DNA of 5,836 nt from an uncultured Thermoanaerobacteraceae bacterium (GCA_937914965.1 CALGIY010000221.1:1-5836); one strand, 5' to 3'; shown: positions 1 to 5,803, counted from the first letter of the stretch. Program-made: numbers and translations. The notes: a model not told the origin generated them from the letters alone.

Positions 1-1694
1 CGGTGAGTCAGGCCGGCGCCAATCCCTGCCCGCCCATTGTCGTCGGGGTCGGCATCGGGGGCAGCATGGAAAAAGCCGCGTTGCTGGCAAAGAAGGCATT
101 GATGCGGCCCATCGATCAAAGCCACCCTGATCCATATTATAAGGCTCGGCGCGACAATACTGCGATTATTGCTCTTAACTGTGTATCCCCTTGCAAAAAT
201 GGATTCTGTGCTTCCTTCAATACCGGGCCATCTGCCGATATGGGTTTTGACCTGAGCCTGACCGACCTCGGTGACAAGTATATTGTGGAGGTTGGCAGTG
301 CCAAAGGTAAGGAACTGGCAGCTGGTCTAAGTGCTGCCTCAAATGAGGACTATATTGCCAGGAACAGGACATTAAGGGCAGCTCAGCAGCAGATTACCAG
401 GCGCATTGACGCTGATAACCTCGATGTACTGCTTCACCAGAACTATGATCATCCGGTGTGGCAGGAGGTCAAAGAGGAATGTCTGGCTTGCGGTTCCTGT
501 ACCAGCGTTTGCCCGACCTGTTACTGCTTTGGAGTGCAGGACTATGTTGACCTGACACTGGAGAAGGGCGAGCGGCAGCGGTTCTGGGATTCCTGCATGT
601 TCTACGAGTTCTCCCGGGTAGCCATGAACCATGTCTTTGTACCGGATAGAGAAGCACGGATCAAGCAGAGAATGTACCACAAGCTCACCTATTTTCAGCA
701 GCAGTTCGAAGCCCCAGGCTGTGTAGGCTGCGGCCGCTGTGTGGCTACCTGTGTCAAGCACATCGACCCAGTCGATATCGTGGCCAGGATCCAGGCCAAC
801 CCCAACCCGGAGAAAGATGTAAAATTGTATACACCGCCGGAAAAGAAGGTAACCCCGGAGGTCAACCCCTGGGAGCCTCAGAAGGCTGTAATTAAGGCGG
901 TTAAAGATCAAACACCAGATGTGCGTACCTATACTTTCTCTTTTGCTGATCCGGAGGTACAGGAATCCTATACGTATGATCCTGGTGTATTCAACCTGAT
1001 CAGCGTTTTTGGGCTCGGGGAATCTGCCATTTCCATCAGCTCTTCTGCTGATCTCAAGGGCAGCTTCGAGCACACCATCCGTGCGGTTGGTAATGTGACC
1101 AACGCTTTGGCCGAGCTCAAAGAGGGGGATGTCGTCGGTATCCGCGGTCCCTTTGGCTTTGGCTGGCCTGTTGAGGAAGCAAAAGGGAAAGATGTGCTCC
1201 TGGTTGCAGGTGGTATCGGCCTTGCACCGCTGCGCCCGGTGATCAAGCACATCCAGGCTCACCGCGACGAGTACGGCAAATTTGAGATTCTGTACGGATC
1301 TAGGACACCGGAAGGTATGCTCTTCACCGATGAATACGATGAATGGCGCAGGATGCCTGATACCAGGCTGCACCTGACCGTTGATATGGTCCCGCCAGGA
1401 GTAGAATGGGGACACAATATCGGTGTTGTTACCACATTATTTAACAATATTTCAGTCGACAAAGAGAATACCATCGTTGTTACCTGCGGCCCCGATATCA
1501 TGATGAAGTTCGTGGTTCTTGACCTCTTGAAGCGTGGCTGGAGCCCTGAGCAGATTTATGTTTCTCTGGAACGGCGCATGAGCTGCGGGATCAAGAAGTG
1601 TGGTAACTGCCAGATGGGTCCAGTTTTCGTCTGCCAGGATGGCCCTGTATTCAGATATGCTGATATCAAGGATCTCCCCGGCGGAGTCTTTTAA
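1..1694 (+). CDS. Fused hydrogenase beta-gamma electron-transfer subunit with a fumarase-like N-terminus (5' partial)
   Basis: Electron-transfer arm of a cytosolic group 3 [NiFe] hydrogenase, passing electrons between NAD(P)H and the small subunit. Residues are counted from the GTG at 3. Residues 1-40 resemble class I fumarase alpha, not hydrogenase. From about 43 (DPYYKARRDNT) the protein is HydB-like: C60/C64/C69, then two 4Fe-4S motifs, C160/C163/C166/C170 and C240/C243/C246/C250. From about 289 it is HydG-like: a FAD region around 328-348 with SAISISSS, GPFGFGWP at 382-389, NAD(P)-binding VAGGIGLAPL at 401-410, TCGPDI at 494-499, and a DHOD-B/PyrK-type 2Fe-2S site C528/C533/C536/C544. Beta and gamma are separate proteins in Pyrococcus sulfhydrogenase (HydB, HydG); here no stop or convincing internal start separates them. 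The first ~90-100 residues expected of HydB are absent. The GTG at 3 has only two bases before it and is probably an internal Val codon, so the frame likely continues upstream. It ends 13 nt before the small subunit. The hydrogenase role is firm; the N-terminus is uncertain. Confidence 0.9.
   Translation, partial: VSQAGANPCPPIVVGVGIGGSMEKAALLAKKALMRPIDQSHPDPYYKARRDNTAIIALNCVSPCKNGFCASFNTGPSADMGFDLSLTDLGDKYIVEVGSAKGKELAAGLSAASNEDYIARNRTLRAAQQQITRRIDADNLDVLLHQNYDHPVWQEVKEECLACGSCTSVCPTCYCFGVQDYVDLTLEKGERQRFWDSCMFYEFSRVAMNHVFVPDREARIKQRMYHKLTYFQQQFEAPGCVGCGRCVATCVKHIDPVDIVARIQANPNPEKDVKLYTPPEKKVTPEVNPWEPQKAVIKAVKDQTPDVRTYTFSFADPEVQESYTYDPGVFNLISVFGLGESAISISSSADLKGSFEHTIRAVGNVTNALAELKEGDVVGIRGPFGFGWPVEEAKGKDVLLVAGGIGLAPLRPVIKHIQAHRDEYGKFEILYGSRTPEGMLFTDEYDEWRRMPDTRLHLTVDMVPPGVEWGHNIGVVTTLFNNISVDKENTIVVTCGPDIMMKFVVLDLLKRGWSPEQIYVSLERRMSCGIKKCGNCQMGPVFVCQDGPVFRYADIKDLPGGVF
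3..134 (+). other. Class I fumarase alpha-subunit-like segment joined in frame to hydrogenase beta
   Basis: The translation AGANPCPPIVVGVGIGG followed by EKAALLAKKAL and RPI is the signature block of the class I (4Fe-4S) fumarate/tartrate dehydratase alpha subunit. From memory of the family, the Cys in NPCPP is a ligand of the catalytic cluster. In a full fumarase alpha subunit (about 280 residues) this block lies in the last third, so roughly 180 residues should precede it and about 60 should follow. The match stops near PDP (about 126-134), where the frame continues directly as hydrogenase beta. A hand count gives 76/120 GC for bases 1-120 and 57/120 for 121-240. This segment alone would not be an active fumarase. 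Confidence 0.72.
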
Positions 1695-1700
1695 GGAGGT
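1693..1700 (+). promoter_or_regulatory. Ribosome binding site for the small subunit
   Basis: AAGGAGGT is a full Shine-Dalgarno match overlapping the TAA stop of the upstream gene. It lies 7 nt before the GTG at 1708 and supports that GTG as the start, since no ATG lies nearby in frame. Confidence 0.85.
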
Positions 1701-1707
1701 GTGCTAG

Positions 1708-2472
1708 GTGGCGAAACCAACAGTTGCATTTTTTAAGTTTAGTTCCTGCGCTGGATGCCAGCTTTCAGTGCTCAACCTGGAGCCTGTTTTGCTGGACCTC
1801 GTGGGTACGATAGATATCCGTTATTTCGTAATGGCCAAGCGGGAAAACTTCGAGGGGCCATATACAATCGGGTTTGTTGAAGGCGCTGTAACCTCTCCGA
1901 AAGAGCTCCTGGAACTCAAGAAAATCCGCGAAGAATGTAGTATTCTGGTGGCAATGGGTTCCTGCGCCTGTCACGGAGGTCTGCCATCGATCAAGAACTA
2001 CTGCGGCATGACCCAAAAAGAGATGGAGGAGAAGGTTTACACCGAACTGTGGGACCTGAATTCAATCCCTGCCTATGGAATTGACTACTATGTTAAGGTA
2101 GATGCTTACCTGCGTGGCTGCCCCATGGACAAGGGGGAATTTGTTGAACTGGTCAAGAGCGCACTCAAGGGTGTCAACCCGCTGTTCCGGAATCACAGCA
2201 TTTGTAATGAATGCAAACTGAAAGAGAACAACTGCCTGCTATTACAGGGTATTCCCTGTATGGGCCCTGTCACTGCAGCAGGTTGTGGTGCCCAATGCCC
2301 CAGCCGTGGACGGGGTTGTGAAGGCTGTCGTGGACCTGCCAGTGACTGTAATGCCGCCTCTCTGGCCAGGACCTTTGCTGACATCGGTCTTTCCAAGGAC
2401 GATGTGGTGCGGAAGTTCCGCAAGTATGCGGGGAACACACCAGAGTTTAGCAAAGGAGCTGAGGCATTATGA
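1708..2472 (+). CDS. hydD: [NiFe]-hydrogenase small (delta) subunit, group 3b type
   Basis: Small subunit that relays electrons from the NiFe site of the large subunit to the beta-gamma protein through iron-sulfur clusters. The N-terminal half has the family's proximal-cluster ligands: SSCAGCQLS (C14, C17), MGSCACHGG (C86) and RGCP (C138). The C-terminal part is ferredoxin-like and Cys-rich: C166, C169, C176, C184, then C193, C197, C204, C207 and C214, enough for two further 4Fe-4S clusters. The text from CNECKLKENNC to GRGCEGCRGP is typical of group 3b sulfhydrogenase small subunits as I recall them. The 254 residues match the usual length (about 260). There is no Tat signal peptide, so the enzyme is cytosolic. 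The start is GTG at 1708, set by a strong ribosome binding site. The stop overlaps the large-subunit start (ATGA), suggesting coupled translation. Confidence 0.95.
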   Translation: MAKPTVAFFKFSSCAGCQLSVLNLEPVLLDLVGTIDIRYFVMAKRENFEGPYTIGFVEGAVTSPKELLELKKIREECSILVAMGSCACHGGLPSIKNYCGMTQKEMEEKVYTELWDLNSIPAYGIDYYVKVDAYLRGCPMDKGEFVELVKSALKGVNPLFRNHSICNECKLKENNCLLLQGIPCMGPVTAAGCGAQCPSRGRGCEGCRGPASDCNAASLARTFADIGLSKDDVVRKFRKYAGNTPEFSKGAEAL

Positions 2473-3782
2473 GCGATCGGAGAGTATTTGTTGACTATAT
2501 AGCACGGACTGAGGGCGACGGCGCCATTGATATTATCATTGGGCCCAATGGGGAAATAAAAAAGGCTCGCTGGGAAGTATGGGAACCACCAAGGTTCTTT
2601 GAGTCCTTTATGATCGGCAGGAAATATGATGAGGTTCCTGAAATCGTCCAGCGGATCTGCGGTATTTGCCCCCATGCACATCACCTGGCTGCAGTAAAAG
2701 CTGTAGAGCGGGCCATGGGCGTCAAGGTCAGCAGGCAGACTAATTTGCTGAGGGAACTGCTGCACTATGGGGACTGGATTCAGAGCCATACTCTGCATGT
2801 TTACTGCTTGGCAGCACCAGATTATCTTGGCTATGAGAGTGTTCTGGCTATGGCCGGGGATGCGGATCTGCTTCCGATTGTCAAACAGGCTCTGGCTTTG
2901 AAGCGCTTGGCTAATGATATGAGTGTAGTGATTCAGGGCAATGAGATTCAGAATAGGACATCTGTAGTGGGCGGTTTTACCTCTGTTCCATCTGCATCTG
3001 ATCTCAAGAAACTCCAGGAGCAGCTGAAGGAAGCCAAGGAATTTGCCTTTGGTACTGCGAAATTAGCCGCACAGCTGGCATCTCAGTCTCCATATCCGGA
3101 TCTCGTCCGCAAGTGTGAGCATGTAGCTCTCCATAATGAGGAAAAGTATCCCATCAATGAGGGGCGGCTTGTTTCTACAGAGGGTCTGGATGTTCCGGAT
3201 TGGGAATACCCCCAGTGGATTCTTGAGAAGCATGTACCAGGGTGCAACTGCCTACATGCTGTGATCAAGGGGCGGGATTCCTTAATGGTAGGCCCACTTG
3301 CTCGGGTCAACAACAACTTTGACCAGCTATCTGCTGATGCCAAGGCTGTGGCAAAAGAAGTCGGGTTCTCTGCACCGAGCTTCAACCCGTTCCATAGTAT
3401 TATCGCCAGGGCGCTGGAGACTCTCCATGCTATTGATACATCAATTGCTTTGATTGATGAGCTTGGTGAGCCCAAATACGAAGAACCCAAGTACGAGATC
3501 AAAGCCGGCGAAGGCTATGCCATCACCGAGGCAGCTCGCGGTATCTGCTGCCATGGTGGCAAGATCGATAAGGACGGCGTTTGTAAGGCTTGGGATATCG
3601 TGGCTCCGACATCCAGGAATGTCTACAACCTGGAAAAGGACTTCGAATACTTTGTGCCCAAGCTGCTCAACCTATCTGATGAAGAACTGACTCTGAAGTG
3701 CGAGATGATGATCAGGAACTACGACCCATGCCAGTCCTGTGCTACGCACTCCATCAAGGTCAATCTGCGTCGGGAGGGCTAA
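2469..3782 (+). CDS. hydA: [NiFe]-hydrogenase large (alpha) catalytic subunit, group 3b type
   Basis: Catalytic subunit carrying the Ni-Fe(CN)2CO centre that interconverts H2 with protons and electrons. The four nickel-site cysteines are present: C64 and C67 in RICGICPHAHH (L1 motif), and C421 and C424 in DPCQSCATH (L2 motif). L2 lies close to the end, as expected, leaving a ten-residue tail SIKVNLRREG after H427. By family rule that tail is cut off by the protease encoded next. The N-terminal motif usually reading R-x-E-G-H reads R13-T-E15-G-D17 here, so the acidic residue is kept but His is replaced by Asp. The 437 residues are normal for group 3 (about 430). The start ATG overlaps the previous stop by 4 nt. 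The stop TAA abuts the protease ATG with no gap. Group 3 assignment rests on the L2 motif and the FAD/NAD(P) partner; 3b rather than 3d is an inference. Confidence 0.95.
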   Translation: MSDRRVFVDYIARTEGDGAIDIIIGPNGEIKKARWEVWEPPRFFESFMIGRKYDEVPEIVQRICGICPHAHHLAAVKAVERAMGVKVSRQTNLLRELLHYGDWIQSHTLHVYCLAAPDYLGYESVLAMAGDADLLPIVKQALALKRLANDMSVVIQGNEIQNRTSVVGGFTSVPSASDLKKLQEQLKEAKEFAFGTAKLAAQLASQSPYPDLVRKCEHVALHNEEKYPINEGRLVSTEGLDVPDWEYPQWILEKHVPGCNCLHAVIKGRDSLMVGPLARVNNNFDQLSADAKAVAKEVGFSAPSFNPFHSIIARALETLHAIDTSIALIDELGEPKYEEPKYEIKAGEGYAITEAARGICCHGGKIDKDGVCKAWDIVAPTSRNVYNLEKDFEYFVPKLLNLSDEELTLKCEMMIRNYDPCQSCATHSIKVNLRREG

Positions 3783-4250
3783 ATGGGATCTGAGTGTAAC
3801 ATTATCTGCTGCGGTAATCTCTACTCATCAGATGACGCTGTAGGTTTGCACGCAGCATGGAAATTAAAGACGATGAAGCTCCCTGAAGGGGTTCAAGTGA
3901 TTGAGGCCGGAACACCTGGCCTCAATCTCCTTGATCTCTGGGAGGGACACGAAAAAGTGATTATTGTCGATGCGGTGATGAGTGGAGCTGTTCCCGGCAC
4001 CATTCATGTTTTTGATGGTTCGTCCTTACCACCGCGGGATGCCCTTCCTTTGTGTCTTCACGGCTTTAATGTGATCGATGCCATTGATTTGGCCCGGTCT
4101 CTAGGGAAACTGCCAGAGGAACTGAGGATTGTAGGGATCGAGATCCTCACCGAGGAGGCCTATTATGAGGGGCTTTCTGAAAAGGTGGAAGCAGCGGTGG
4201 AACCCGCCTGCAGACGGGTTTTCGAAGAAGCAGAAAAAATGCTCGAATAG
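3783..4250 (+). CDS. Hydrogenase maturation endopeptidase (HyaD/HycI/HybD family)
   Basis: Nickel-dependent check protease that removes the C-terminal tail of the large subunit once nickel is in place, allowing the active site to close. Residues matching the three nickel-sensing ligands of E. coli HybD (Glu16, Asp62, His93) are visible: D18 in GNLYSSDDAVG, D63 in VIIVDAVMSG and H93 in LCLHGFN. The 155 residues are typical of the family. The fold hallmark G-N-x-L/Y-x-x-D-D-x-x-G starts at residue 11. The ATG follows the large-subunit stop directly, with GGGAGGG at 3772-3778 as ribosome binding site. Being next to the large subunit implies it is the protease dedicated to that subunit. A strong intrinsic terminator begins at the base after its stop codon, so this is the last gene of the structural operon. 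Confidence 0.93.
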   Translation: MGSECNIICCGNLYSSDDAVGLHAAWKLKTMKLPEGVQVIEAGTPGLNLLDLWEGHEKVIIVDAVMSGAVPGTIHVFDGSSLPPRDALPLCLHGFNVIDAIDLARSLGKLPEELRIVGIEILTEEAYYEGLSEKVEAAVEPACRRVFEEAEKMLE

Positions 4251-4280
4251 AAAAACAGGCGGCTCCTCGCCTGTTTTTTT
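4251..4280 (+). terminator. Rho-independent terminator of the hydrogenase operon
   Basis: AAAAACAGGCG (4251-4261) and CGCCTGTTTTT (4268-4278) form a perfect 11-bp stem around a 6-nt loop, followed by a run of T to 4280. It starts immediately after the protease stop codon. The A-tract on the 5' side means it may also act on transcripts of the opposite strand. Confidence 0.9.
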
Positions 4281-4287
4281 ACCAAAC

Positions 4288-4300
4288 GGTGCCAGGCACC
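4288..4300. repeat. GGTGCC-A-GGCACC palindrome
   Basis: A perfect 6+6 bp inverted repeat with a single central base, just after the terminator T-run. Similar GGTGCC/GGCACC elements recur between genes in many Firmicutes, to my knowledge, so it may be one copy of a dispersed repeat or a protein-binding site. Only one copy is present in the window, so repeat status is inference. Confidence 0.4.
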
Positions 4301-4330
4301 TGGGATTAACTGGTATTCTTTTTCCAGCGA

Positions 4331-4430
4331 CTAACCACCACTGCCAACCACCAATACTGGTTGCGCAATCAGGTGGATTGGCTTAAAATTAAAGATGTAC
4401 GGATAATAAAGGAAAATGGTGGTGGTTTAG
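4331..4430 (+). promoter_or_regulatory. Inverted-repeat pair that could mask the hypA ribosome binding site
   Basis: CTAACCACCAC (4331-4341) is complementary to GTGGTGGTTTAG (4419-4430) apart from one bulged T, giving 11 bp plus possible G-U pairs that end at the base before the hypA ATG. A second copy of AACCACCA at 4346-4353 could compete for the same strand. In RNA this would bury the only purine-rich region before hypA (GGTGGTGG, 4418-4425). It can operate only if transcription starts upstream of 4331; the candidate promoter at 4378-4407 would exclude the upstream arms. No known riboswitch class is recognised. Confidence 0.3.
4378..4407 (+). promoter_or_regulatory. Candidate sigma-A promoter for hypAB
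   Basis: TTGGCT (4378-4383) and GATAAT (4402-4407) resemble -35 and -10 boxes (4/6 and 5/6 matches) with an 18-bp spacer. Transcription would begin near 4414, about 17 nt before the hypA ATG. The terminator upstream makes a separate hypAB promoter expected. The match is moderate and is not proof. Confidence 0.4.
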
Positions 4431-4772
4431 ATGCATGAACTGTCACTGATGTTGGGAGTAGTGGATATGCTGCGGAGGAGCGCAGCAGAGAACAATATCG
4501 AAAAGATCACCAAGGTGATGCTGGCGGTGGGCGATATGACCATGGCTGCTCCAGATGCTCTGCAGTTTGCTTTTGAGTCCTTTAAGGATGAAGATCTTTT
4601 TAAAGATGCTGTTTTAGAGATTCGAAAAGAACCGGTGCGCGGGGAGTGCAAGGACTGCCATCACAACTTTGATATCAAAGATTTTGTGTTCCTCTGCCCC
4701 TCCTGTTCCAGTCCTAATGTGCGGGTGGCTTCGGGGAGAGAGCTTTACATCGATTATTACGAAGGAGATTAA
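4431..4772 (+). CDS. hypA: Hydrogenase nickel incorporation protein HypA
   Basis: Cytosolic nickel chaperone that, with HypB, delivers Ni(II) to the hydrogenase large subunit after the Fe(CN)2CO part is installed. It begins MHELSLM, the conserved HypA N-terminus in which His2 and the amino end bind nickel; this fixes the start at 4431 rather than at the out-of-frame ATG at 4435. The structural zinc site is complete: C73-x2-C76 and C89-x2-C92. The 113 residues are the usual length. No strong Shine-Dalgarno is present; only GGTGGTGG lies before the start, within a possible secondary structure. It is separated from the structural operon by a terminator and 150 nt. hypB starts 5 nt after its stop, so the two are co-transcribed. 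Confidence 0.96.
   Translation: MHELSLMLGVVDMLRRSAAENNIEKITKVMLAVGDMTMAAPDALQFAFESFKDEDLFKDAVLEIRKEPVRGECKDCHHNFDIKDFVFLCPSCSSPNVRVASGRELYIDYYEGD
4762..4768 (+). promoter_or_regulatory. Ribosome binding site for hypB
   Basis: AAGGAGA lies inside the last codons of hypA, 9 nt before the ATG at 4778, and supports this start and tight hypA-hypB coupling. Confidence 0.75.
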
Positions 4773-4777
4773 AAAAG

Positions 4778-5437
4778 ATGGTAAAAGTGAGAATGGCAGC
4801 CCCGGTGCTGCAGCAAAATGATGAAGTTGCCAAGGAGAACCGGGAACTCTTTCGTGAAAAACACCTCTTTGTGCTCAATCTGATGAGTTCACCAGGTTCG
4901 GGGAAGACCAGTGTCCTAGAGAAAACCATTGAACGCCTGTCCGGCCGCTTGAAGCTGGGGGTGATCGAGGGGGATATCTATACCACCAGGGATGCGGAGC
5001 GCATCGAGAAGTGTGGGGTACCGGTGGTCCAGATCAATACTGCGGGTTCCTGCCACCTGGATGCCAGGATGATCAAGCCTGCGCTCGATGACTTTGACCT
5101 GGATACACTCGATATCTTAATTGTTGAAAATGTGGGTAACCTGGTCTGTCCTGCCGAATTTGACCTGGGAGAGGATGCCCGGGCAGCAGTTTTAAGTATT
5201 ACCGAGGGCAATGACAAACCCATGAAGTACCCATTGGTTTTCCGGGAATCCCAGGTGGTGCTGATCAACAAGACCGACCTCCTTCCCTATACTGACTGCG
5301 ATATTGAACTTATGGAGAAGGAATTAAAACAGATTAATCCTGAACTTGAGCTCTTCCGGGTTTCAGCGCGAATTAATGAAGGATTCGAACCATGGATCAC
5401 CTGGCTGGAGGAACAGGTTAAAATAAAGAAAAATTAG
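4778..5437 (+). CDS. hypB: Hydrogenase nickel incorporation GTPase HypB
   Basis: SIMIBI-class GTPase that acts with HypA in GTP-dependent nickel insertion into the hydrogenase large subunit. Visible motifs: P-loop SSPGSGKTS (37-45), switch region EGDIYTTRDAERI (64-76, with D66), the dimer-interface metal site formed by C92-H93 (AGSCHLDA) and C124 (NLVCPAEFDLGE), and guanine specificity NKTD at 164-167. The 219 residues fit the short form of the family. The N-terminus lacks both the CxxCGC nickel site of E. coli HypB and the His-rich nickel-storage stretch of rhizobial HypB, so it is a minimal GTPase without storage. It is the last protein gene in the window; hypC, hypD, hypE and hypF do not follow and must lie elsewhere. 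Confidence 0.97.
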   Translation: MVKVRMAAPVLQQNDEVAKENRELFREKHLFVLNLMSSPGSGKTSVLEKTIERLSGRLKLGVIEGDIYTTRDAERIEKCGVPVVQINTAGSCHLDARMIKPALDDFDLDTLDILIVENVGNLVCPAEFDLGEDARAAVLSITEGNDKPMKYPLVFRESQVVLINKTDLLPYTDCDIELMEKELKQINPELELFRVSARINEGFEPWITWLEEQVKIKKN

Positions 5438-5464
5438 AAGGGGTGGACACCAGAACGCCCCCTT
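5438..5464 (+). terminator. Weak hairpin after hypB, possible terminator
   Basis: AAGGGG (5438-5443) can pair with CCCCTT (5459-5464) around a 15-nt loop directly after the hypB stop. No T-run follows, so it is a poor intrinsic terminator and may only stabilise the mRNA end. Nothing else is evident between 5465 and the tRNA promoter. Confidence 0.25.
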
Positions 5465-5511
5465 GCCCAATCTTGGTTTAAATTTCTTCTGCGTCAGGGG
5501 GTATGAACCTC

Positions 5512-5540
5512 TTGACAGGAGCACTATGATCAGGCATAAT
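5512..5540 (+). promoter_or_regulatory. Strong sigma-A promoter of the tRNA cluster
   Basis: TTGACA (5512-5517) is a perfect -35 box and CATAAT (5535-5540) a 5/6 -10 box, with the ideal 17-bp spacer. Transcription would start near 5547, just ahead of the first tRNA at 5553, as expected for a stable-RNA operon. Confidence 0.8.
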
Positions 5541-5552
5541 GATATTTGTCGA

Positions 5553-5628
5553 TGCGGGGTGGAGCAGTGGTTGGCTCGTCGGGCTCATAACCCGAAGGTC
5601 GCTGGTTCGAATCCAGTCCCCGCTACCA
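5553..5628 (+). tRNA. Initiator tRNA-fMet (anticodon CAU)
   Basis: A complete 76-nt cloverleaf with encoded CCA. The anticodon stem TCGGG/CCCGA around loop CTCATAA has the three consecutive G-C pairs that mark initiators, and the D-stem has the bacterial A11-U24 pair. The T-loop is TTCGAAT. Pairing in the acceptor stem is perfect from 2-71 to 7-66, while position 1 (T) faces position 72 (T), a mismatch as required for initiators. Most bacterial initiators have C1/A72, so U1/U72 is unusual. Confidence 0.93.
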
Positions 5629-5638
5629 AGATTGGTCT

Positions 5639-5715
5639 GGCGGTGTAGCTCAGTTGGCTAGAGCATGCGGTTCATACCCGCAGGGTCGCTGGTTCAAATC
5701 CAGCCGCCGCTACCA
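5639..5715 (+). tRNA. Elongator tRNA-Met (anticodon CAU)
   Basis: A complete 77-nt cloverleaf with encoded CCA. Acceptor GGCGGTG pairs with CGCCGCT (G-U at the first pair). The anticodon stem TGCGG/CCGCA holds loop TTCATAC. The body closely resembles Bacillus elongator tRNA-Met as I recall it (GGCGGTGTAGCTCAG start, CGCCGCTACCA end), which favours Met over the lysidine-modified tRNA-Ile2 that also has a CAU anticodon gene. Confidence 0.9.
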
Positions 5716-5718
5716 TAC

Positions 5719-5794
5719 GGCCCGTTGGTCAAGTGGTTTAAGACACCGCCCTTTCACGGCGGTAACAGGGGTTCGAATCCCCTACGGGTCACCA
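5719..5794 (+). tRNA. tRNA-Glu (anticodon UUC)
   Basis: A complete 76-nt cloverleaf with encoded CCA. Acceptor GGCCCGT pairs with ACGGGTC. The anticodon stem CCGCC/GGCGG encloses loop CTTTCAC, giving anticodon TTC, which reads GAA and GAG. The T-arm AGGGG-TTCGAAT-CCCCT is perfect. It lies 3 nt after the previous tRNA, so it is part of the same transcript. Confidence 0.95.
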
Positions 5795-5803
5795 ATTAAA
5801 TAT

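Noticed and set aside
3..5. GTG at 3 as the true start of the first gene
   Set aside because: Only two bases precede it, so no ribosome binding site can be seen, and it falls inside a conserved fumarase block where an internal Val is expected. The frame probably continues upstream.
33..65. GVGIGG as a Rossmann nucleotide-binding loop
   Set aside because: The surrounding residues (NPCPPIVV before, EKAALLAKKAL after) match class I fumarase much better; the real NAD(P) motif is at residues 401-410.
372..1415. 347-residue reverse-strand open frame
   Set aside because: It lies wholly inside the beta-gamma gene, shows no recognisable domain and is explained as an antisense shadow of a well-supported gene.
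2193..2798. 201-residue reverse-strand open frame across the small/large subunit junction
   Set aside because: It overlaps two clearly recognised hydrogenase genes and encodes no familiar motif.
4331..4353. Two AACCACCA copies as a CRISPR-like or tandem repeat
   Set aside because: There are only two 8-bp copies 5 bp apart, with no array or cas genes; the complement before hypA explains them better.
4165..4386. 73-residue forward frame overlapping the protease end and terminator
   Set aside because: It runs through the terminator hairpin, has no ribosome binding site and no known motif.
5463..5648. 61-residue forward frame after hypB
   Set aside because: It covers the tRNA promoter and the whole initiator tRNA; the similarity to a peptide is only the translated tRNA.
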